Part shown: piece after piece, positions 25,926 to 33,230 of the stretch
Layout: every line of letters begins with the position of its first letter
Position numbering within the stretch: position 1 is the stretch's first letter
Source of the DNA: Nocardia huaxiensis
GTDB lineage: Bacteria; Actinomycetota; Actinomycetes; Mycobacteriales; Mycobacteriaceae
Assembly (NCBI RefSeq): GCF_013744875.1
Contig: NZ_CP059399.1
Coordinates: 7,936,001-8,000,000, forward strand
Reading direction: 5' to 3'
DNA length: 64,000 nt
The notes under the pieces: model-generated
What the model saw: the letters and a program-made list of their open reading frames with translations, nothing else
Told to the model about the DNA's origin: nothing
The model's database searches: none
Program-made: the position numbers and the translations under genes

Positions 25926-26879
25926 TCAATCCGCGCGTTTGGCGCGGGCGCGACGCTTTCCCTCGTGCATGGCCTGGACTCGGGCGACGGGGATGGTGTG
26001 CCCCTCCTCCAGGAGGTCCGCCGGGAGTTTCTGGGGCTCGGGCATTTCCGTCGCCCAGGGGTCCGGGGCGGAGAGCAGACCGGGGACGGTGCGAATGGTG
26101 AAGTCCCGCAGATCGATATCGGCAAGATCCGCCCAGGACACCGGGTAGGAGACCGTGGCCCCGGGGCGGATGCGCGGGCTGTAGGCGGCGACCACAGTGG
26201 TGCCGCCGGAACGGGTGGAATCAAGGAAGATTTTGCCGCCGCGGTCTTCTCGAATGAAGGCGGTGGTGGCGAGGGCAGGGTCGAGCCGTTCGGCACGCAC
26301 CGCTATGGCGCGGGTGGCGGCGGCCGCGTCCTCCATCGAGTAACCCGGCTCGATGGGGATGAAGATGTGTAAGCCTTTGGAGCCACTGGTTTTCACCGCA
26401 CCGGCGAGGCCGTCGGCGGCGAGGGCCTCCCGCACCAGTTCGGCGGCGCGCACGACCAATTGGAAGTCTTCGCCAGGTGGCGGATCGAGGTCGATCACCA
26501 GGTGTGTCTGACCGAGCGAGTAGTCCGCCAGCAGCAACGGCACGTGGTATTCGATGGCGCGCTGATTGCCGAACCAGATCAGGGTGCGAATGTCGTCGCA
26601 CAGGGCGTAGGTGACCTGGCGTTTGGAGGCATCGGCCCAGATGGCTACGCGCTCAACCCATTCGGGCGTGTACTTGGGCAGGTTCTTCTGCATGAACGGC
26701 TCTTGGCCGGGCCGCACCCGGACCACCGAGAGCGGGCGGTTTCGCAGGTGGGGGATCATGCGGTCGCCCACGGCTTCGAGATAGTCGATCAGGTCCCGTT
26801 TGGTCGCGTCCGCGCCGTCGAACAGCGGGCCGTCCAGGTTGGTCAATTTGACGCCGTCGCGCAGTTCTTCACCGGCCAT
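25926..26879 (-). CDS. Stand-alone LigD-type polymerase/primase domain protein
   Basis: 317 residues with only the archaeo-eukaryotic primase-like polymerase domain of bacterial LigD; no ligase or 3'-phosphoesterase domain is attached and no ku gene is nearby. Motifs: TKRDLIDYL near the N-terminus, phosphate-contact RNRPLSVVR, QKNLPKYTPEW, the metal-binding HLVIDLDPPPGEDF near residue 128, KTSGSKGLHIFIPI near 165 and the third acidic residue in IFLDSTRSGG near 220. Such stand-alone enzymes (PolD/Prim-PolC in mycobacteria) fill short gaps in excision repair and can add ribonucleotides. The C-terminus is basic (KRRARAKRAD). GGTGAGG precedes the ATG. Confidence 0.88.
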   Translation of the reverse strand: MAGEELRDGVKLTNLDGPLFDGADATKRDLIDYLEAVGDRMIPHLRNRPLSVVRVRPGQEPFMQKNLPKYTPEWVERVAIWADASKRQVTYALCDDIRTLIWFGNQRAIEYHVPLLLADYSLGQTHLVIDLDPPPGEDFQLVVRAAELVREALAADGLAGAVKTSGSKGLHIFIPIEPGYSMEDAAAATRAIAVRAERLDPALATTAFIREDRGGKIFLDSTRSGGTTVVAAYSPRIRPGATVSYPVSWADLADIDLRDFTIRTVPGLLSAPDPWATEMPEPQKLPADLLEEGHTIPVARVQAMHEGKRRARAKRAD

Positions 26880-26913
26880 CGCCTCACCATACGTTCCCGC
26901 ACCGACAGCCGTG

Positions 26914-26960
26914 AGCGCTCACGAGACCCGTCAGCGCGCACGAGGCCGGTCAGTGCTCAC
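26914..26960. repeat. 19-bp direct repeat, about 2.5 copies
   Basis: A 19-base unit beginning AGCGC-T/G-CACGAG is repeated at 26914, 26933 and 26952, the last copy partial. It spans the gap before the polymerase gene and the last codons of the LysR gene. The left end also forms the palindrome GTGAGCGCTCAC (26911-26922). Confidence 0.5.
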
Positions 26961-27891
26961 ACGCCCGCCAGACCACGGCCTCGTCGAGCAGACGGGTGCG
27001 GACACGGTCGACGTGCGGCCGGGCGGGACCGCCGACCCGGCGAGCGAGGAAGACGGTGTTGATGGGCGCGTCCTCCGGATCCAGCAGGGTGACCACGCCG
27101 CCGGCGGCCAGCTCACGGGAGCAGAGGTACCGCGGGAGCACGCTGATTCCGGCTCCGGCGACCACGGCGGACAGGACGGCACGCAGATCTCCGACCACCA
27201 GCGCGGGCTCCGCTTCGAGGCGGGTGTCGAAGACGTGCCGCCAATAGCGGCGCAGGATGGGCAGATCTGCGGCATAACTGACCAGAGGGATGCCGGACAG
27301 GGCGGTCAGGTCGTGGGCTTGCAGGCGCTCGCGGTCGATACGCGCTGCCAGGGCGGGAGCGGCGACCAGGACGAAATCTTCGTCGGCGAGGGGTTCGGAC
27401 AGCACGGTCCGGCCGCGCGGGCGGATGGTGGACAGGACCAGATCGAGTTTGCCGATGCGCAGATCGGCCAGCAGGTCGTCGGCCAGGCCGGTGGTGACGG
27501 TGAGGCGCACACCCTCGCCGACGAGTGCGGCCAGCGAGGGAAGTGCCAGTGCGGCAAGCAGTTCGGCGGGTCCGCCCAGCAGCACCGGCGGTTCGGCCAC
27601 GGGGATGCTGTCGGCGGAGGCACCGCCGGTCACGGCGGCCAGGCTGTCCAGCGGGCCGGCGACCCGGGCGGCCAGATCGTGCGCGGCGGGCGTCGGGGTT
27701 ACGCCGCGCGGCAGGCGTTCGAACAGCGGGCCGCCGAGTTGCCGCTCCAGCGCTTGCAGCTGTGTGGTCACCGTCGGCTGTGACAGACCGGACTGGGCCG
27801 CACCTGCGGTGATGGATCCGGCCCGGTAGACGGCCAGAAATGTGCGCAGCTGGGCGAGATCCAGCGATCCATCGGTCTGCCTATAGCTCAT
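26950..27891 (-). CDS. LysR-family transcriptional regulator
   Basis: About 313 residues. An N-terminal winged helix (FLAVYRAGSITAGAAQSGLS, QPTVTTQLQALERQLGGPLF) is followed by the two-lobed periplasmic-binding-like effector domain (LRIGKLDLVLSTIRP, DEDFVLVAAPALAARI). I chose the ATG that gives a normal short N-terminus; an ATG 21 bases upstream (27912) is possible and neither has a clear Shine-Dalgarno. It is divergent from the DJ-1-like gene across about 120 bases containing a palindrome, so that gene is the likely target. Confidence 0.85.
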   Translation of the reverse strand: MSYRQTDGSLDLAQLRTFLAVYRAGSITAGAAQSGLSQPTVTTQLQALERQLGGPLFERLPRGVTPTPAAHDLAARVAGPLDSLAAVTGGASADSIPVAEPPVLLGGPAELLAALALPSLAALVGEGVRLTVTTGLADDLLADLRIGKLDLVLSTIRPRGRTVLSEPLADEDFVLVAAPALAARIDRERLQAHDLTALSGIPLVSYAADLPILRRYWRHVFDTRLEAEPALVVGDLRAVLSAVVAGAGISVLPRYLCSRELAAGGVVTLLDPEDAPINTVFLARRVGGPARPHVDRVRTRLLDEAVVWRACEH

Positions 27892-27946
27892 ATTGCCGAT
27901 TCTATTGGTCATTTTATGGACGCGTGCCTAGCGTAGGTCCTGCGGA

Positions 27947-27980
27947 CGAACTGACAAAGTGCATACGGAATGTCAGTTCG
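27947..27980. promoter_or_regulatory. 10-bp inverted repeat between LysR and the DJ-1-like operon
   Basis: CGAACTGACA (27947-27956) and TGTCAGTTCG (27971-27980) form a perfect 10-bp inverted repeat around 14 bases, ending 33 bases before the DJ-1-like start. It could be the site of the LysR protein or of the TetR protein encoded two genes downstream. Confidence 0.5.
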
Positions 27981-28013
27981 CCGCTTCCGATCGACTCACG
28001 CGAGGAGCATTCG

Positions 28014-28706
28014 ATGGCGAAAATCCTGTTCGTCATGACCGGCGTCGACTACTGGACCCTGGCCGACGGCAGCAAACACCCCACCGGCTACTGGGCCGAG
28101 GAGTTCGCCGCACCCTATGAGGCATTCACCGGGGCGGGGCACGAGATCGTCGTCGCGACGCCGGGCGGTGTCACGCCGGCCGTGGACCGGGCCAGCCTGG
28201 CGGCCGACGTCAACGGCGGCCCGGAGGGTGCGGAGAAGATCGCCGCGCTGCTGAAGCGGGCCACCGAACTGGCTTCACCCATCCGGCTCGAGGACGTCGC
28301 GCTCGGCGACTACGACGCCGTCTACTACCCCGGCGGCCACGGTCCGATGGAAGACCTTGCCGTGAACGCGGATTCGGGCCGCCTGCTCACCGACGCGCTG
28401 GCGTCCGGCAAGCCGCTGGGCGTGGTCTGCCACGCCCCGGCCGCGCTGCTGGCCACCACCGGCGCGGACGGCAGCTCACCCTTCGCCGGCTACCGCATCA
28501 CCGGCTTCACCAATGCCGAAGAGACACAGGCCGGTTGGGCCGACAAGGCGAAGTGGCTGCTACAGGACCGGCTCGAGGCGCTGGGCGCCGACTTCCGTGT
28601 GGGCGAGCCGTGGGCTCCGCACATCGAGGTCGACCGCAATCTGTACACCGGCCAGAATCCCGCCTCCTCGGCCCCGCTCGCGACGGAGCTGCTGAAGGCC
28701 CTGTGA
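28014..28706 (+). CDS. DJ-1/PfpI-superfamily protein (Hsp31-like type 1 amidotransferase fold)
   Basis: 230 residues. The fold opens with AKILFVMTGVDYWTLADG and has the AAPYEAFTGAGHEIVVATP element, an acidic residue in YYPGGHGPMEDL and the nucleophile Cys in GVVCHAPAALL near residue 143. That set matches Hsp31/class I glutamine-amidotransferase-like proteins linked to glyoxalase, deglycase or chaperone activity in carbonyl stress. GAGGAG lies upstream of the ATG. A TetR gene and an NADPH oxidoreductase follow on the same strand, which supports a reactive-carbonyl response unit; this is inference. Confidence 0.87.
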   Translation: MAKILFVMTGVDYWTLADGSKHPTGYWAEEFAAPYEAFTGAGHEIVVATPGGVTPAVDRASLAADVNGGPEGAEKIAALLKRATELASPIRLEDVALGDYDAVYYPGGHGPMEDLAVNADSGRLLTDALASGKPLGVVCHAPAALLATTGADGSSPFAGYRITGFTNAEETQAGWADKAKWLLQDRLEALGADFRVGEPWAPHIEVDRNLYTGQNPASSAPLATELLKAL

Positions 28707-28785
28707 CGTTGAAGGCCCTGTGCCGCTGAAGGCACTGTGCCGCAATGTCATCGACGCACCTATCTGAAAGCCCCTCGGAGACACC

Positions 28786-29373
28786 GTGAACCGTACTGCG
28801 GATGTACTGGACGCGACCCTGCGCTGTCTGCTGCGCTACGGGGCGCGGCGCACCACGATGGACGATATCGCCACCGAGATGGGCGTTTCGCGGTCGGCGG
28901 TGTACCAGTACGTCCGCAGCAAGGACGACGCGGTGCGCAAACTCGCCGAGCGTCTGCACGATCGGGCATTCGAGCACGCCCGCGCCGCGGCGGCCGCAGA
29001 CGCGCCGCTGGCCGATCGGGTGCACGGCATCCTGTCGGCCAAGGTGGAGTTGACGCTGGGGCCGTTCGCCGAATCTCCGCATGCCGCAGAGCTTCTGGAT
29101 GAGCAGGCGCGGGTCAGCGGAGATATCTGCCGCGCCTTCACCGGCGATCTGCACGGCGTGCTCACCGAGACCCTGGCGGGCGAGTTCGCCATGCCGCCCG
29201 GCGACGCCGCGCAGATGCTGCTGGCGCTGACCGTCGGACTGCTGGCGGCCGGGCGCACGGATCTGCTGCGCGCCGCCAGCGAGACCGTGCTCGCGGGCCT
29301 GCCCCGACCCGAGAACGCGCAGACCCCGACCGCCGAGGTCGTGAACCTCGAGAACACCGTCCCCGAAAAGTAG
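28786..29373 (+). CDS. TetR-family transcriptional regulator
   Basis: 195 residues with a helix-turn-helix at residues 5-50 (ATLRCLLRYGARRTTMDDIA, EMGVSRSAVYQYV) and a helical C-terminal domain. Starts with GTG, with CGGAG about six bases upstream. It lies between the DJ-1-like gene and the NADPH oxidoreductase on the same strand and probably controls one or both. Confidence 0.85.
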   Translation: MNRTADVLDATLRCLLRYGARRTTMDDIATEMGVSRSAVYQYVRSKDDAVRKLAERLHDRAFEHARAAAAADAPLADRVHGILSAKVELTLGPFAESPHAAELLDEQARVSGDICRAFTGDLHGVLTETLAGEFAMPPGDAAQMLLALTVGLLAAGRTDLLRAASETVLAGLPRPENAQTPTAEVVNLENTVPEK

Positions 29374-29406
29374 AGCTGTCCCCGAAAACGTAAGGAGTGC
29401 AACGCA

Positions 29407-30420
29407 ATGCCCGTAACCAGCCGTGAATGGCGTTTGATCGCCCGGCCCGTCGGTACGCCGACAGCCGAGGATTTCGAGTTCGCCACCGTCACCGTCGATG
29501 ATCCGGGACCGGGACAGGTGCTGGTCCGCAACGACTGGCTGTCGGTGGACCCGTACATGCGCGGGCGCATGAACGACGTGCCCTCCTACATCCCGCCCTT
29601 CGTGCTGAACGAGGCCATGACCGGCGGTGCGGTCGGCACCGTCGTCGCGTCGGGCGACGAGCGAATTCCGGTGGGCGCGACCGTTTCCCACTTCTTCGGC
29701 TGGCGTGAGTACGCGCTCGTGAACGCCGATACCGCTCAGATGGTCGATCCCGCACTCGCTCCCGCGCAGGCGTACCTCGGGGTGCTGGGCACCACCGGGC
29801 TCACCGCCTACGCGGGCCTCACCGAGGTCGCGCCGGTGCGTGAGGGTGATGTCGTGTTCATCTCCGGTGCGGCGGGCGCGGTCGGTTCGGTCGCGGGCCA
29901 GATCGCCAAGCAGCTGGGCGCTTCCCGGGTGATCGGCTCGGCCGGCGGCCCGGAGAAGGCGGCGCGACTGCTGTCGGAGTTCGGGTACGACGCCGCCATC
30001 GACTACCGGCAGGGCGACCTCTACGCCGACCTCGCCGCGGCCGCGCCGGACGGGATCGACGTGTACTTCGACAATGTCGGCGGCGACCATCTCGACGCCG
30101 CACTCGTCACCATGAACCGGGGCGGGCGAATCGCGTTGTGCGGAGCCATCTCCGGCTACAACGAGGTCGGGGGCGCGCCCGGTCCCAGCCATCTGCCGCT
30201 GGCCATCGGCAAGCGAATCAACCTGCGCGGCATGATCGTCGGCGATCATCTGCATCTCGCGCCGGAGTGGATCGGCAAGGCCGCCGGCTGGCTGGCCGAT
30301 GGCAGCCTGCGCACCGAGGAGACCGTCGTCGACGGCATCGACCATGCGCTCGACGCGTTCACCGCCATGATGAAGGGCGCCAACACCGGCAAGATGCTCG
30401 TTCATCTGAATCACAACTGA
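29407..30420 (+). CDS. Zinc-free MDR-type NADPH-dependent oxidoreductase (CurA / prostaglandin-reductase-like)
   Basis: 337 residues of the medium-chain dehydrogenase/reductase superfamily without zinc ligands. Signatures: LSVDPYMRGRM near residue 47, LGVLGTTGLTAYAGL near 125, cofactor-binding FISGAAGAVGSVAGQIAKQL near 152, VYFDNVGGDHLDAAL near 220 and NLRGMIVGDH near 275. These enzymes reduce alpha,beta-unsaturated ketones or aldehydes with NADPH. TAAGGAG precedes the ATG. It follows the TetR gene by 33 bases, suggesting a shared operon that removes reactive carbonyls with the DJ-1-like protein. Confidence 0.88.
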   Translation: MPVTSREWRLIARPVGTPTAEDFEFATVTVDDPGPGQVLVRNDWLSVDPYMRGRMNDVPSYIPPFVLNEAMTGGAVGTVVASGDERIPVGATVSHFFGWREYALVNADTAQMVDPALAPAQAYLGVLGTTGLTAYAGLTEVAPVREGDVVFISGAAGAVGSVAGQIAKQLGASRVIGSAGGPEKAARLLSEFGYDAAIDYRQGDLYADLAAAAPDGIDVYFDNVGGDHLDAALVTMNRGGRIALCGAISGYNEVGGAPGPSHLPLAIGKRINLRGMIVGDHLHLAPEWIGKAAGWLADGSLRTEETVVDGIDHALDAFTAMMKGANTGKMLVHLNHN

Positions 30421-30521
30421 CCAGCCCGCGCGACCGTCCGGTTACCGGCTCGACCGCCACCGGTAACCGGCGCGGGTAGCCGAGTTTCCGCTCGTCGAGG
30501 GAAAATTCAGCCTTACCCGCC

Positions 30522-30547
30522 GGAGCGTCCCGAGACCGGGACGCTCC
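30522..30547. terminator. Hairpin downstream of the NADPH oxidoreductase
   Basis: A perfect 10-bp stem (GGAGCGTCCC with GGGACGCTCC) around the loop GAGACC, about 100 bases after the oxidoreductase stop and 28 bases before the GDSL gene. No T-run. Confidence 0.55.
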
Positions 30548-30574
30548 AGAGAACCAGCCAGCTGGGACGGTGCT

Positions 30575-30634
30575 GTGACAAACCGAGCTGTGACAAACCG
30601 AGCCGTGACAACCCGATACGTGACAACCCGATAC
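30575..30634 (+). repeat. Four tandem 15-bp copies over the GDSL start codon
   Basis: The units are GTGACAAACCGAGCT, then the same ending in C, then GTGACAACCCGATAC twice. Each keeps the frame and adds one possible GTG start and five residues (VTNRA or VTTRY). Confidence 0.85.
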
Positions 30635-31408
30635 GTGCGATACGTCGCCCTGGGCGACAGTCAGACCGAAGGCGTCGGCGACGGCGACGATCTCACCGGC
30701 CTGCGCGGCTGGGCGGATCGGCTCGCCGAGCGGCTGGCCCGGGTCGAGCCCGGCCTGGAGTACGCGAATCTGGCGGTGCGCGGCAAGACCGCTCGGCAGG
30801 TCCGCGCCCAGCAGCTGGACGCGGCGCTGGCGCTGCGGCCCGATCTGGCGACCGTGGTCGCGGGCATGAACGATCTGCTGCGCCCGCGCTACGCGGTCGA
30901 CGAGGTGATCGAGCAGGTGGAGGCCATGTTCGCGGCGCTCACCGGGCAGGGCGCGGCAGTGGCGACGCTGACGTTTCCCGATGTCGCCCAGGTCATTCCG
31001 ATCACGCGGCCGATTCGCGGGCGAATCGTCGCGTTCAACGATCGGGTGCGGAAGCTGGCCGAACGGTACGGGGTGATCGTCGCCGAGGTCGGTCCGCAGC
31101 CGCTGGTCGCCGATCCGCGGCTGTGGAGCCGGGATCGACTGCACTGTTCGCCGCTGGGGCACGAGCGCATTGCCGACGCCTTCGCGTATTCGCTGGGCCT
31201 GCCGGGCAGCAACGAGACCTGGACGCTGCCGCTGACGCCCGCGCTGCCCGCGCGCGGCCTGTTCGATTCGATGCTCGCCGAGGCCGATTGGGTGGCCACC
31301 GCGCTGGTGCCGTGGGCGATCCATCGATTGCAGGGCCGGTCCTCCGGCGACTGGCGGGTGCCGAAACGCCCGAATCCGCTTCCGGTGCAGAGCTTCGTCG
31401 CCGGGTGA
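30575..31408 (+). CDS. SGNH/GDSL-family hydrolase
   Basis: Up to 277 residues. Catalytic blocks: VALGDSQTEG (block I Ser), the conserved Gly region NLAVRGKTARQV, VVAGMNDLL (Asn) and DRLHCSPLGH (Asp-His). It should cleave esters or thioesters; no signal peptide is visible, so it is probably cytoplasmic. The start is ambiguous: four 15-bp tandem copies at the 5' end each supply an in-frame GTG (30575, 30590, 30605, 30620), with a fifth GTG at 30635 just before VALGDS. None has a convincing Shine-Dalgarno, so the true N-terminus may be any of them. The C-terminal ~60 residues past the catalytic His are an extension. Confidence 0.82.
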   Translation: MTNRAVTNRAVTTRYVTTRYVRYVALGDSQTEGVGDGDDLTGLRGWADRLAERLARVEPGLEYANLAVRGKTARQVRAQQLDAALALRPDLATVVAGMNDLLRPRYAVDEVIEQVEAMFAALTGQGAAVATLTFPDVAQVIPITRPIRGRIVAFNDRVRKLAERYGVIVAEVGPQPLVADPRLWSRDRLHCSPLGHERIADAFAYSLGLPGSNETWTLPLTPALPARGLFDSMLAEADWVATALVPWAIHRLQGRSSGDWRVPKRPNPLPVQSFVAG

Positions 31409-31520
31409 GGCCGCGAATCCCTCCGGTCGCGGGGTGTCGCGCGGGCGGATAGTCGCTGGTAGCGGCATGATCTTCGACGATCTTGCCCACTGCTGTGACT
31501 CATCGAGAGGGGTTCTGCCC

Positions 31521-31937
31521 ATGCACGATGGTTCGACACCGCACGACGGTTCGACGCGCATCATTCGCCGGGTCGTCCTGGCCACCGCCGTCCTGGGACT
31601 GTGCGGCGCGATTTCCGCGCCCGCCGCCCTGGCCGAGAATTCCCAGCGGATCGTGCTGGACTACTCGAAAGGCAAGTGCAGCAAGACGACTCTGCTGGCG
31701 CGCTCCGGCGTCCCCACCACGCTGGAGATCACCACCTCGTCGAACTTCACCGACGACTCGAATTTCGATATGCCCTCGGCGGGGCGGCGCGCGCCGCTGC
31801 CGGACACGTATCAGCCGGTGACCACCAAGGTGGATCTCGGCGTGCCGGGGCCGGGTGTGCACCGGTTCAAGGTGACCGGGTCGGCTTGGCCGGGCAGCGT
31901 CGGCACCGGATGCGAGGGTGTGCTGCTGATCGCCTGA
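31521..31937 (+). CDS. Secreted protein of unknown function
   Basis: 138 residues. N-terminal signal peptide: basic TRIIRR, hydrophobic VVLATAVLGLCGAIS and a cleavage site near APAALA. The mature part is about 100 residues, rich in beta-prone segments (RIVLDYSKG, TTLEITTSS, HRFKVTGSA) with two cysteines about 80 residues apart. I recognise no family; the ending resembles small cupredoxin-like or immunoglobulin-like domains but no metal ligands are evident. GAGAGGGG precedes the chosen ATG. Confidence 0.7.
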   Translation: MHDGSTPHDGSTRIIRRVVLATAVLGLCGAISAPAALAENSQRIVLDYSKGKCSKTTLLARSGVPTTLEITTSSNFTDDSNFDMPSAGRRAPLPDTYQPVTTKVDLGVPGPGVHRFKVTGSAWPGSVGTGCEGVLLIA

Positions 31938-31942
31938 TCGGA

Positions 31943-31974
31943 GAGGCCCGGCAGGTGACGGGCCTCCCCTTTTC
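31943..31974. terminator. Rho-independent-type terminator
   Basis: An 8-bp stem (GAGGCCCG with CGGGCCTC) with an 8-base loop, then CCCCTTTT, directly after the secreted-protein stop. It lies between two convergent genes. Confidence 0.7.
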
Positions 31975-31992
31975 GCGTCTGCTTACAGCGCG

Positions 31993-32457
31993 CTACTTGC
32001 CGTGCGCGCGCAGCTGGTACAGGCCCTCGGTCTCGGCGACGACCACGCCGTTCTCGTCCTTGACGACGGCCTTCAGCGTGAAGTCCGCCTTGCCCTTGAT
32101 GTCCGCTTCCTCGGTGATGCGGGCGATCTCCTCCGCGGTGAGTTCCGCCTCTGCGGTCACTGCGGTCTTGGCGGGCTTGCGGAAGAAGATGTGCAGGTCT
32201 TTGACCAGCGGGTAGTACTTCGCGGCATCGAAGCTGGCGATGGCGATGCCGCCACCGAGGATCTCGGCCACGGTGAAGAGCACGCCGGCGTAGATGACGC
32301 CGAAGTGATTGCCGTTGCCTTCCAGCGGGACGCGCGCGGACGCGTATCCGGGCCGGACATCGACGGCTTCGACGCCCATCTTGTGCGCGATCGGAATGGT
32401 GTGTTCCAGAGCGCTGTTCACGATCGCGCTCAACGGCGGGGTGGCGTCGTTCGCCAT
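31993..32457 (-). CDS. Hotdog-fold thioesterase-like protein (DUF4442/PaaI type)
   Basis: 154 residues with a single hotdog domain. The central helix region GNHFGVIYAGVLFTVAEILG and the strand HIFFRKPAKTAVTAEAELT match the DUF4442/YiiD-C/PaaI group of acyl-CoA thioesterases. Cytoplasmic; it probably hydrolyses an acyl-CoA, or binds one. The ATG at 32457 is supported by GAGGAGG a few bases upstream; an ATG 18 bases further upstream would bury that site. Divergent from the GntR gene. Confidence 0.8.
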   Translation of the reverse strand: MANDATPPLSAIVNSALEHTIPIAHKMGVEAVDVRPGYASARVPLEGNGNHFGVIYAGVLFTVAEILGGGIAIASFDAAKYYPLVKDLHIFFRKPAKTAVTAEAELTAEEIARITEEADIKGKADFTLKAVVKDENGVVVAETEGLYQLRAHGK

Positions 32458-32575
32458 GCGGACCTCCTCGTCCAACTTACTGACAACACGCCAATAGTGT
32501 CATGGGCGGCCGCGGGCGTCGACAGCGCGGTAGTGAAACCAGCCACATCCCAGCAAATACACCGGTGACCAGCGC

Positions 32576-32581
32576 TAGTGT
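32576..32581 (+). promoter_or_regulatory. -10 element of a leaderless GntR transcript
   Basis: TAGTGT is followed by seven bases and then the GTG at 32589. This is the spacing of leaderless actinobacterial promoters. No Shine-Dalgarno is present before any candidate start of the GntR gene. Confidence 0.4.
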
Positions 32582-32588
32582 GCAACTT

Positions 32589-33230
32589 GTGTCTAAGACG
32601 TATTCATCTGCCGAGCGGGCCTATCGCGAGGTCAAGGAACGCATCCTGAGCGGGGAAATCCCCGGGGGCGAACTGATCAGCGAGGGCGAGATCGCCACCG
32701 CGCTCGGGGTGTCGCGGACGCCGGTGCGCGAGGCGTTCCTGCGGCTCGAGACCGAGGGGTGGATGAAGCTGTACCCGAAGCGCGGGGCGCTGGTGGTGCC
32801 GGTGCCCTCGCACGAGGCCGAGCACGTGACACAGGCGCGGTTCCTGGTCGAGACCGGAGCCGTGCGGGCGCTGGCCGAGACCGATCGCGCGGGGCTCATG
32901 ACGCGGCTGCGGGCGCTGCTGGACAAGCAGCGCGCCCTCGCGGCCGCCGGGGACCTCGACGAATTCGCGGTGGTGGACGCCGATTTCCATCGCGAGTTCG
33001 CGATCGCGGCCGGAAACCCTTTGCTGGCAGGGTTCTACGACTCACTGCGGGAACGGCAGCGACGGATGAACAGCGACGCGCTGCGGCGGGGCGCGAAGGA
33101 CACCGGACGCATTCTCGAACAGCACACCCGCCTGGCCGATCTCATCGAGGCCGGTGACAGCGACGGCTTCGCGGCCGCCCTGGTCGAGCATCTGACCGAT
33201 GTGCACGGCATCGAATTGAGAGGACTGTGA
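32589..33230 (+). CDS. GntR-family regulator (FCD ligand domain)
   Basis: 213 residues. An N-terminal winged helix (YREVKERILSGEIPGGELI, ATALGVSRTPVREAFLRLE) and a C-terminal all-helical FCD domain whose metal or ligand residues are in FAVVDADFHREFAIAAGN and LEQHTRLADLIEAGD. The start is the GTG that fits a leaderless promoter; GTGs at 32565 and 32580 are alternatives. Its stop overlaps the MFS gene in a TGATG, so it is coupled to that transporter and probably represses the pair until the substrate is present. Confidence 0.85.
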   Translation: MSKTYSSAERAYREVKERILSGEIPGGELISEGEIATALGVSRTPVREAFLRLETEGWMKLYPKRGALVVPVPSHEAEHVTQARFLVETGAVRALAETDRAGLMTRLRALLDKQRALAAAGDLDEFAVVDADFHREFAIAAGNPLLAGFYDSLRERQRRMNSDALRRGAKDTGRILEQHTRLADLIEAGDSDGFAAALVEHLTDVHGIELRGL

